A stretch of 64,000 bases of DNA, taken from assembly GCF_042140125.1 (NCBI RefSeq), contig NZ_CP159473.1; one strand, written 5' to 3'. Positions 51,401 to 59,900 of this stretch are shown here, in pieces (the first letter of the stretch is position 1; every line of letters begins with the position of its first letter). Under the pieces are notes generated by a model that saw nothing but the letters and a program-made list of their open reading frames with translations, searched no databases and was not told the DNA's origin. Source of the stretch: Rhodophyticola sp017644125 (lineage in GTDB: Bacteria > Pseudomonadota > Alphaproteobacteria > Rhodobacterales > Rhodobacteraceae). A program made the position numbers and the translations under genes.

Positions 51401-53873
51401 CGCGGCAAACGACACGCGGGTAATCCCAGACGAGTCTCGGATCGTTCCGATCCAGCGTATTAATTGGGACAACCAAGACATTTCCCGGACAATCCGCCGC
51501 GCCCACGAATTGGGGGAGTGGGTCATCAGCGTAGATACGATGTCGAGCCGGCAGATGTTGGCATCGAACGGGATCAAGGTCATCCGTGACGTGCAATTGC
51601 CAGATGCTGATATGCGCGTGCTGGTATCGTCACGTGAACCCAGTCCAAATCTCGTTCGGCACTTGCGATTGGACTTCGAGTCCATGCAGGATCAATACTT
51701 GAGCCAAAATGCCGCGCCGTTGGCGCAGACTTCCATTGCGACGGTAGTCGAGGTTTGCGGTCAAAAGATCCTGTCGTCGGCGAAGTCGAGAACGACTGCA
51801 CGCGAGATCATGGGCCTTGCCGCGGCCACCAGCATCATCAACCTCGAAAAGACTGTGAAGGGCGTTCGACCAGTGTGGTTCTCACTGGACGACAATCAGG
51901 CGTTCTTCGGGCTGAAGGGCCGGATGGCGGACACTCTGGCATTGGCGATCCTCAAGGAAGGCGGCAAGTTCGTTGTCGCAATGACCGTTGTAGAGGCCAA
52001 ATGCGTTGGGCAAGCGTCAGAGGCGATCGAAGCGAAGTCAAGCCGCGACCAGGTCGCCTCAACCCTTGCGACGATTGAGGCCAATTTTGTCACGCAAAAG
52101 GACATTATGGCCAAGCGGGCTTGGGGGCGGCAGCTGCTTTTTTTGATGTCGCTTCGGCCAGACTACATCCACTTCTTCACGGACAACTCGGAGTTGGAAG
52201 AGTTCCGGCAAGCTATTGCCGATGGAGAGGTCGACTATTCGGTTGATGGGCGCTCGGTCGTTGTCGTCCATGATGACGTGTCCTTGCCGGAGGACATACG
52301 GGTCCGCGCCTCGGAGAAGAATGACGCCGTTGTGCAGTACACGATCAAGCAGCGAAGCTTCTCTCAACTCATGCAGCATCTCGAAGATCCCACGATGGCT
52401 CCGGTGCCACCGTTGCCGTCGATGCCGGCGGGTCACGCCTCAGCTTTGCCCGCGCAGCGTGAGGTGGTTTCCGCTCCACCCCCCAAATCCGACGAAGGGA
52501 CTGACGAACAATCAGCTGCCTGTGACCAGACGGCTGGGCCCGAATCCGAAAACCCATCTGCAGTGGCTGTTGCGACGGGGTCGGAAGTCTCCGAAGCGGA
52601 CGAAACAGCGCAGGTGATTCAGGAGATCGAACGCAATAGGGCTCTACCTGCTGAGCTCGAAGATGTTCTTCGGGAAATCGCGACACGGAAAGGTTATGGC
52701 GACCAAGTAGAAGCCGAGGCAGAGTTCGCAAATATCACCGCAGTCAATCTTCAGGCAGCGCTCACCGATTTTGGAATGACAGCACGGTTTTCAGAGCCAC
52801 GCACGATTTCGACGCCCAACGGGGTTTTGGTGGGTTTCGCCGGCCATAACACCCTGACCGTATCAAAGCTCAATCAAAAGCTGCTGGAGCTTAAGACAAC
52901 GCATGGCCTTGACGTCACCGACATCCGAACGGGGCTCGGGCGCATCTCACTTTTTGTGGCGGCGCAAAAGCGAAGAGTTGTTGATCTGGCTCGGGTCTGG
53001 CTCGAAGCGAAGTGGCCGAACTCTGCGCCTCAGGAAACCTCCAGCTTTCTTTTAGGTTTGCGTGAGGACACCGGCGAACCACTTTGGCTGAATCTGCGCG
53101 GTGCGTTCGGCGGCAATGAAGAACATGCGCCACACACACTGATCGCTGGGGAGACTGGCAGCGGAAAGGGTGTGCTGACGCAGAACCTGCTGCTGCAGAT
53201 GATCGCTCTGAACGCCCCGGAAAGCCTTAAACTGTACCTGATAGATCCCAAAATGGGCGTTGATTTCCCTTGGATCAGCGATGCCCCACATATGGCTCAT
53301 GATATCATCACTGACCAGGATGAAGCTGAACAGGTACTCAATACGATCGTCGCCGAAATGGATCGACGGTATGAGCTGATCAAGGCAAAACGTGTTCCCA
53401 AAATATCTGAGTATAACAATATCGTGCCGGCACAGGATCGCCTGCCGTACATCTTCGTCATTCATGACGAGATGGCCGATTGGATGGCAAGTTCTGACGA
53501 GTACCGGAGAGTCATCCAGAGCACGATGACCCGTCTTGCTTCCAAAGCGCGTGCCTGTGGAATTCACGTCGTAATGATCACCCAGCGAGCCGCTCAAGAC
53601 GCCATACCGCCGGGCATTCGAGACAATCTGGGGAATCGCTTGATTTTGAAGGTTGCCAGCGAGGCAGGATCGAACCTTGCGCTCGGTATGCGTGGTGCGG
53701 AGCGACTTCTCGGCAAAGGGCATCTTGCCGCCAGGCTCGCTGGCGACAAACCCGCCGGGGAGGAGTATTTTGTGGCGCAGGTGCCGTTTGGTTCTACCGA
53801 AGAACTCGCGCGTTATGCGGAAGTCTTAATAAATAGAGATTGGTCATCGCCTTCACGGACAAGTACTAGCTAG
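48459..53873 (+). CDS. sspH: SspH/DptH-like restriction protein with FtsK/HerA motor and candidate nuclease site
   Basis: This protein of 1804 residues starts at ATG 48459, seven bases after the sspG stop; the open frame also extends 13 codons upstream inside sspG. The C-terminal FtsK/HerA motor has Walker A GETGSGKG at residues 1564-1571 and Walker B in YIFVIHDEMADWM, with GIHVVMITQRAAQDAIPPGI after it. Before it lies a candidate PD-(D/E)XK nuclease core, D1158 and E1179-A-K1181 in VVEAKCVG. An acidic, proline-rich linker (about residues 1310-1390) joins the halves. In DptFGH/SspFGH systems H is the DNA translocase of restriction. Confidence 0.85.
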   Translation: MNTTTTINKVDFDPIGERADLVGRVVWGMVHQEADRKAGRVLLQLVGMRPEHLLGVASNFAEIEGKSVKLAISTDIDGDLTNRLEDRFKTTKPAVHFRHLDEAEVILFAVTDSQRDTVGSSLGQVTRLDRNAIQDKSELWLDAILDTLGAALKGEEQRSWIRAMLIGLDQSGITKELDQFAEFVRRFVALSEHTLPNRLRLSAPALRLPKACFGPIPAQGQDQRKLVQDFRSMFRTADRDLSGVPYLLDNKESRLDVDPVLTYLTANRPSFKSEELKAAEAIEALIADRKNLRHGEWRKSQEQFCEAVEWNDFGKSVFAIKARKKAPTLSQRTRDFIRDEYPDRLDEATATYLDELEAGTNSPEQDQDFFASWQDPIRTIKDKKLYESWRRHLFTDEVREADLLSVMVKGIRSLLIKNASDDGVIASNAIITIRIKNNERTSAWADLNPRLVNLLQLEGRLIEKSLGQHVRFEFGKWLEAKGENTGQSVPANQIEFELRLEIDGEISPTQVRMFWQPGHQSMALSWPEDIAEIKKGAAGGCARYVAAPFDLKQGGTVGGMPASLRDTSSFIDVAGTEKGRMANPTEYGVDDDLFAIIADRLNRAVDARTIDASARDVVGAALEEFRNAYSAALLHLHDNPSTLYGTDLIEAQASAFGRLCDMARAKLAHTNSVRETLLRPIVEFSILPASNGLAAIIPAWHPLRLLERKAKAQDLALFVDLAIQNENTSVDGLERAADEQQGIFGQWFFPKIVSMGLAPFVTVEDCGGYSLAVPVDSKLSSEQKLESTAEIACKQFMNASDRFIELNPHEEGNFSTALYNADAVSLAGLVAKELEKRMSQKSHLRASLLITHDSPERLRDVYAKQNTRLSGSNLDEVTEGFLSRLRVGVGKGETVEIGRRSNIDVVYLHDAYYKHATMAWEFVEGTFERLPEAIDFRNAALPRRRTDSDALGNLATQAIEVYMMASRPPRAAAQFTDLCYVAANDTRVIPDESRIVPIQRINWDNQDISRTIRRAHELGEWVISVDTMSSRQMLASNGIKVIRDVQLPDADMRVLVSSREPSPNLVRHLRLDFESMQDQYLSQNAAPLAQTSIATVVEVCGQKILSSAKSRTTAREIMGLAAATSIINLEKTVKGVRPVWFSLDDNQAFFGLKGRMADTLALAILKEGGKFVVAMTVVEAKCVGQASEAIEAKSSRDQVASTLATIEANFVTQKDIMAKRAWGRQLLFLMSLRPDYIHFFTDNSELEEFRQAIADGEVDYSVDGRSVVVVHDDVSLPEDIRVRASEKNDAVVQYTIKQRSFSQLMQHLEDPTMAPVPPLPSMPAGHASALPAQREVVSAPPPKSDEGTDEQSAACDQTAGPESENPSAVAVATGSEVSEADETAQVIQEIERNRALPAELEDVLREIATRKGYGDQVEAEAEFANITAVNLQAALTDFGMTARFSEPRTISTPNGVLVGFAGHNTLTVSKLNQKLLELKTTHGLDVTDIRTGLGRISLFVAAQKRRVVDLARVWLEAKWPNSAPQETSSFLLGLREDTGEPLWLNLRGAFGGNEEHAPHTLIAGETGSGKGVLTQNLLLQMIALNAPESLKLYLIDPKMGVDFPWISDAPHMAHDIITDQDEAEQVLNTIVAEMDRRYELIKAKRVPKISEYNNIVPAQDRLPYIFVIHDEMADWMASSDEYRRVIQSTMTRLASKARACGIHVVMITQRAAQDAIPPGIRDNLGNRLILKVASEAGSNLALGMRGAERLLGKGHLAARLAGDKPAGEEYFVAQVPFGSTEELARYAEVLINRDWSSPSRTSTS

Positions 53874-53899
53874 GGCGACGTAAAAATTGTCAGTACACG

Positions 53900-56890
53900 G
53901 TGGGACAATCTGGTATGGTTGGCGAAGGTGATGAAGAGGAAGTTCTGAGTCCGCTTGCTGCGGCTCACTACCTCGGCATCACCTCTGAATTGCTGTTTCA
54001 ATACACAAAGAAAAGATTCGCGAAATCCAGCGGTCTGTGCGCGCTCAACACTATCGAGAAATCTGGTTCGACGCATTTTTCGAAAAACGAACTAGACGCA
54101 TTTAATGAAATTTTATCCGGCCCCTGGCCAACCACAGATGATCGGCGTCCGACCATACCGAAAGCAATTCTCGACCACCTTCGAGCTGAGTCGTCTAATC
54201 AGTGCGCGCGGTGTGGAAGTGGGATCGGTGTAGATACCGCGCATATTGCGCCGTGGGCTGAGAGCCAATCGCACCACCATGCAAATCTCATCCGCTTATG
54301 TTCAGCGTGTCATCGAGAGCATGACGCTCAGAATAGTCTGCCGACAAGTGAATTAAGGGCCCTCAAGGAAGCGATAGTCGAGCGTACCCGCACAAATCTG
54401 ATGATGCGTATGCAAGTGACTTCAGCAACAACCGGTGGACCGCGTCCCATCGCACATTTTGTCGGACGCGAGTCCGAGCGGTCGATCCTGATCGACGCGC
54501 TGCGCTCAGGGCGGTCAACTATGATCACCGGCGTTGGCGGCGTTGGAAAAACAGAGCTGCTTGTTCAGGCACTCTGCGCTGCCGAAACAGGGCGTCCAGT
54601 TTTTTGGATCGATGTCGAGCTATACCGATCATCGACTGATGTTCTTGCAGCGCTCAGGACAGCACTCGGCAGCGGCGGGGTGGCGTGTCCGGGGGAGAAT
54701 GTGGCAGCACGATTGGACACGTTGCAAGCTTGCGTCGTATTTGACGGTGTCGAGCGTATGGCTTTCGAAGATGTCGATGCATTCGAAGACGCCGTAATCG
54801 CGCTTATCAGCGCAACCTCGCAAGCGCAATTTGTAGTGACAAGCCAAGTAATACTGCATGGACTTGTGGTTGATACGCGCCTTAAAATCGGGAGACTAGA
54901 CGAGGTCGCTAGCCAAGAACTGCTTGAGAGTTTCCGACCTGTCGAGCAAGTGCCTGAGCGCGATGATGACACGGCCCTGCTGGCATTTTGTGGGGGGCAT
55001 GCCCTGACGCTTCGTTTGGCCGCTGCTCTGCGGGACCACTACGGAGGAGCGAACCAAGCGTTGACTGCTATCAATGCCAATGGCGTAGCAGCGATTAGTC
55101 TCCCTGCGCGCAAGCGTCAGAGCCCCCGTACATCGCTCGAACTCTGCTTGCAAACCGCGTACAACGCTTTGTCGGATGATGCACAGCACCTTTTGTGGGC
55201 ACTCTCGGAGGCGCCTGCTGGCGTCTTTACACACTATCTTGAGGGGGATTGGCTGGAGCTTGGCAATCCAGTCGAGGCATTGGCGGAACTTCGCCGGTGG
55301 CACCTTGTGGAATTTGCGCGAATTCATGAAAGCATGACGCGTACTCAAGTTCTGAGACCGATTCGAGCATTCGCAATCGAGGCCGCACAGAAAAACGATT
55401 TATCTAGCTATGATGCGGTCGTCGATCGTCTCGCCCGTGCCTTCCAAATGATTGTGGCTGTCCTCGAGGTCAAGTACGACGACCCCAACGAGACGCCTTA
55501 CGTAATTTCGCGCTACGAGGATGAGCTTCCCAATTTTCTGCACCTCCTGGAGTTGGCGCGAGCTAACCGAGCAAATACCGAACTCGGGCTAGTAGCGATC
55601 TCGATTGTTCGCGCGATGATGCGCTACTTTTTTGTGCGGAGACTGCCCGAACAGGGGGCATGTGTGATGTACGATGCCGCAGAGTTGGCTATCTCAAGCG
55701 GCAAAGCAGAGCGCGCCAGCGGGCTGATACTGCAATTAATCGCGCTGGCTAGTCGCGCCGAAGATGCGGAGCTGCAGCAGGCTGGGCTCGGGTTGGCAGG
55801 TGAGCTTGAGAAACAGACCGATGACATCGAAGTACGCGCGGACATCGCCATTTGCCGAGCAATTGCTGCACGTGATGAGAACGATCAGCTAGCTGCAGAA
55901 CGGCATGCACGCGCCGCTTTCGAAGGCTACAGCAGTCAGCTTCGCACAGCCATAGCCGAACTAGATGGGAATTCCGGTGAGCAGAGTGAGAAAAAACTCG
56001 TGCTTGATGAGATCCACAACGACATTTCGCATGCACTGGGTTTGCTCGGTTCTGCCCTTCTCCCGCAGCAACGATACGAGGAAGCCCGAAGGGCCTATTG
56101 TCATTCTCTGAAGCATGAGCGCGGCGCATCCGTTGGGGTCAATCGAGGCCAAACGCTCCATCAAATTGGCAACTGCGAGTGCCACCTAGGGCGATTCAAG
56201 GAGGCTGCAGGGCTCTATCTCGAGGCCGCAGAGATTTTTCACTTTGTTGGAATGGAGGAGTATCTCAGCAATGCGCTTGGTGAGTTAGGCTACGTACTAC
56301 TCGATATCGACGACGACTTTCCGCTGGATGCACTGGATGTACAGATTATCGACGCCGCTATGTCTGACCTCGCAAAGGACATTGGGCGAGTTTTTGCCCC
56401 GGATCGACCCATCGAACATGCTCGCGCGATTGGCATGGTCCGTAAGACGTTTGGTTTCATTTCTCTAGCAAGCATATCCAAACACGGACGGATGCTTGAT
56501 GATTTTTGCATCACGCTTGCCAACGAACGGCTTCTACCCCTTGGCCGACAAATTGAGCAAGGCGAGCGTGATCAGGACGAGCGCTTCCCGTTGGCGATGA
56601 TGGACATTGCCTTACGGTTGGGATTCTACGCGGCTGAGGCAGAACGTGCTCTTGTTGAAGATGGCGATATCACCCGGGACATAGTCAACGAAATGCTGAT
56701 GACGGTTTGTAACGCCCACGATTGGGTCCGTAACGTCGTGCGAATTGTCGATTGGCTTGCAATACTTCTGTCGCGCAGATGGCGATTCACAGGCGTCAAC
56801 CCTGATCGCTTGCACGAATTTGTTCAAAATTACGACGACGACATCGTTGATTATCTTGATCTAGAGCGCCGAAATGATGGAAGTGTTTAG
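53900..56890 (+). CDS. HTH-HNH-STAND-TPR protein, putative defence effector/sensor
   Basis: This 996-residue multidomain protein has a helix-turn-helix-like start (LSPLAAAHYLGITSELLFQY, residues 17-36), then an HNH nuclease with C102/C105, H115, N129, C134/C137 and H138. A STAND (NB-ARC-like) NTPase follows, with Walker A GVGGVGKT at 211-218 and Walker B VVFDG at 279-283, and TPR-type helical repeats in the C-terminal 350 residues. STAND proteins sense a ligand with the C-terminal repeats and activate an N-terminal effector, here the HNH. Start is GTG 53900; ATG 53915 is possible. Its codon use is more AT-rich than the downstream partner's. Confidence 0.82.
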   Translation: MGQSGMVGEGDEEEVLSPLAAAHYLGITSELLFQYTKKRFAKSSGLCALNTIEKSGSTHFSKNELDAFNEILSGPWPTTDDRRPTIPKAILDHLRAESSNQCARCGSGIGVDTAHIAPWAESQSHHHANLIRLCSACHREHDAQNSLPTSELRALKEAIVERTRTNLMMRMQVTSATTGGPRPIAHFVGRESERSILIDALRSGRSTMITGVGGVGKTELLVQALCAAETGRPVFWIDVELYRSSTDVLAALRTALGSGGVACPGENVAARLDTLQACVVFDGVERMAFEDVDAFEDAVIALISATSQAQFVVTSQVILHGLVVDTRLKIGRLDEVASQELLESFRPVEQVPERDDDTALLAFCGGHALTLRLAAALRDHYGGANQALTAINANGVAAISLPARKRQSPRTSLELCLQTAYNALSDDAQHLLWALSEAPAGVFTHYLEGDWLELGNPVEALAELRRWHLVEFARIHESMTRTQVLRPIRAFAIEAAQKNDLSSYDAVVDRLARAFQMIVAVLEVKYDDPNETPYVISRYEDELPNFLHLLELARANRANTELGLVAISIVRAMMRYFFVRRLPEQGACVMYDAAELAISSGKAERASGLILQLIALASRAEDAELQQAGLGLAGELEKQTDDIEVRADIAICRAIAARDENDQLAAERHARAAFEGYSSQLRTAIAELDGNSGEQSEKKLVLDEIHNDISHALGLLGSALLPQQRYEEARRAYCHSLKHERGASVGVNRGQTLHQIGNCECHLGRFKEAAGLYLEAAEIFHFVGMEEYLSNALGELGYVLLDIDDDFPLDALDVQIIDAAMSDLAKDIGRVFAPDRPIEHARAIGMVRKTFGFISLASISKHGRMLDDFCITLANERLLPLGRQIEQGERDQDERFPLAMMDIALRLGFYAAEAERALVEDGDITRDIVNEMLMTVCNAHDWVRNVVRIVDWLAILLSRRWRFTGVNPDRLHEFVQNYDDDIVDYLDLERRNDGSV

Positions 56891-56907
56891 GGTAAGATCT
56901 TGTTATC

Positions 56908-59900
56908 ATGGCAGCGCCAATAGTTCACGATCATCAAAGCAACGAGGCTGAGTTCGTCACAGAGGCGGACTGGATTCCGGGCTTCTGGAACTATCTTCTC
57001 GACCTTGATCGTGACGATCTCATCGCCGAGCTGATCCAGAACGACCTCGATCAGGATGCCACACGCACCGTCATCACGTTCGAGCCGGATCACGTTGTTT
57101 GCGAGGGAAACGGCAGGCAGGTCGAATCTGACGGGTGGAAGCGGTTGCGCAAGATCCAGGGCGCCGGGGACAGCGTGCCCGCAAAGCGCGGCAAGATCGG
57201 GGTTAAGAACCACGGCCTAAAGACCGCCTTCACCATCGGTGATGAAATCCGCCTCCTGTCCGCAGGCCAGGCAATCGTCCAGACGCTTTACGCGAATGGA
57301 CGCAAGAAGCCGCCGCATCCGGGCGCATCAGCGGCGCCGTCGCCGGATCCGCTGGCGCCCGCAAAGGGGTGCCGGATAGTTATCCGATACCGGAACACGG
57401 CGATCGAACCGCCACACGGCGAAGCCAACGTGCTTGGCGCGACCGGTGACGAAGACATAGACACGCTCTTTCTTTCTGCCTGCGCTAGTGCTCCGGAACA
57501 ATTCGCCGGCATCGTTTCCCCGGAGGTAGCCCCTCGCTATGAGATCGTGCTGCGCCATTGGCGCTTGGGCGAGGCGCGGTTTGAATTTTCCTGCACAAAA
57601 CCCCGCAAGATCGGGAAGCGGATAGAACTCTTCCGCCGCCGCTGCACTTTGAGCGGCACGGTCTCGGGCCTGCCGGAGGGATTGCAGGAGCAGGCCGCTC
57701 GCCGGCTCGTTCCACTCAAAGGAAGATTGCGCCAGCGTGTCGCCGATTTCTTCCGGCGCGGCAACCGGTTTTTTGTCGAAGTATCATGGCCGGTCGATGG
57801 TAACGGCAAGCCCAGGACCGGTACCGGGCGGTTCCGCTATCCAATCGGCTACCCGGCGGACTCCCACCAGGCGCGAACGGGCCACGGAACTTATTTTAAT
57901 GCGCCGATCGCGTCGGACAACAAGCGGCACGGCCCCGCCCGGAACGAGGCCACCAACGGAGAGCTGCGCGCGGCCTGTGAGGCGCTCCTTATCGACGTGC
58001 TCGCGTGCTACGCCGTTCCCCGCTGGGGGCCGGACGGGCTAAACCCGCTGGTTCCAAGCCCCGGCGCGGATAACCAGGATGAGGCCGTCCGGCCCTTGCT
58101 TGCGGCCCTTGCAAGTCAGGGCGCCGTGCCAACGCTCACCTGGACTGCCGCCACGGCCTTGTTAGGGCCGAAGGCGCGCACGAAGACCGCGCCTCGCCGA
58201 ACAGCGCTTCCGCGAGGCGCGGCCGGGGCGCGGCGCTACCGCTTCATCATTCCCACTCCCACATGGCCGTCCGAGACGGTCGATCGCGCGCTTTCGATTA
58301 TTGCTCCGCGGTCAGAGTTGCAGCTCCATCCCCGCACGCACACCGCCATTACGGCGCTGCTGACGGACCAGAAGACCAGCGGCTTTGGCCAAAGCTTCGT
58401 TACCTTTGATCAGCAGGACGCCTTCAACCGTCTCACCGATGGCGGCAATGACTATTTCGCCGGCCTCGCCGGCGCGGAAGCCGAGCTTGCCGTTCCGTTT
58501 ATTGCGCATGCCTACCTAGATGTGATCCACGCGGCGCTCGCCCAAGACTCGTGCGACGACGATACCGGAGACGAGCTGCAAAAGGCTTTGACGCTTCCCG
58601 AGCAAAGCGGTCAGCCTGCGCCGTTCCAGGCGCTGCACTCGAGCGCAGTTCTGCCCTCGGACGTGCCCGGCCTGACCTTTCCTCCCATCCTGCATCCTGC
58701 GCTTGCCGGCCATCCGCTGTTCAGGCGGCGCACCTGGCGCCGGCCCCGCTACACGATGGAAAGCTTTCTCCAGAGCGGCACGCTTCAGAGCGCGGACGAA
58801 GAGACGCGCCGGCTGTTCTGGAGCTGGCTGCGGCGCAACGAGCGCCGGATCACCCCTCGCGAGCGTCCGAAGCTGGCTGATATTCCGGTTTGGCCGGACG
58901 AGACCGGCGAACTTTGTATATTGGGCGCGCTTTGCGATCCCCGTTCGCGGCGTGCGGCCGCAGTGCTTCGCGAATTCGTCAGACAGCCACATGAACAGGT
59001 TCGCCGCTCAAGACTCGTTTCTGCTAGCGGCAAGGCGCGCACGACAATCCGACGCAGCCCTTCCGAAGAGGAAGTCACGGCCTGGCTCAATGAGCGGCTG
59101 GCGCTCTTTCCGCCGGGCGTGACGCCGGATGCGCAGACACTCACGGCCTTGCGCAAATTCGAGGCCGACCTCGCCATCCTCCTTCAGGATGCCGTCATTG
59201 CACGCATCCTGAAGGGCGCGAACGCGAACTTGCCGGCGCTGGCGCAAGACGGCTCAATCCAGGAGCGCGCTGCCCTTGTCATGCCCAGCGGCGCCATCGA
59301 CCGCCTCAAGCTTCCTGCGCGGTTCCTTCTCCGGACCAAAAAGCACGCAGCCGCGCTCGACAGGCTCTCCCCGGCGCTGCGCCAGCCAATAATGCCGATG
59401 CTCATCGACGCCTTCGCCGAAGACGGCGCAAACTTCGCTGCGCTGCAACCTCGACTCCAGCAATTTATGGGCCTGACCGAGGCGGATGATGAATACCGGT
59501 CCCGGCTTGCGGCCTTGCCGATTATCCCAATGCACGGCGGCCCTGTGCCGCCTTCCGTGCTCGCTTTCACCGGCACGCGAGGCGATTACTGGGGCTCCTG
59601 GAAACAGCGCCTTCCAGGCAAGGGTCTTTCGCAGGAAGACCAGCGACGGTACCGCGAGGCCGGCGTCACCTCATCAATGCCCGACAGGGAAACAAGCCGC
59701 GCCTTCTTCAGATGGCTTGCAGAGCAGGATGAATCCGTCCTTCAGCGCCACGTCTCTTGTGTTCTGCGTCATATCCTTCATCGGGACGGGCCAATGCATT
59801 GGGCAGATATCTTCACCGACATCCCGTTTGTTCCCGCCCGCAGCCGCGACGGATTCCATCTCCTGTCCTTGCGCAGCGCCCAACGGCGCGCTGTCTTCTT

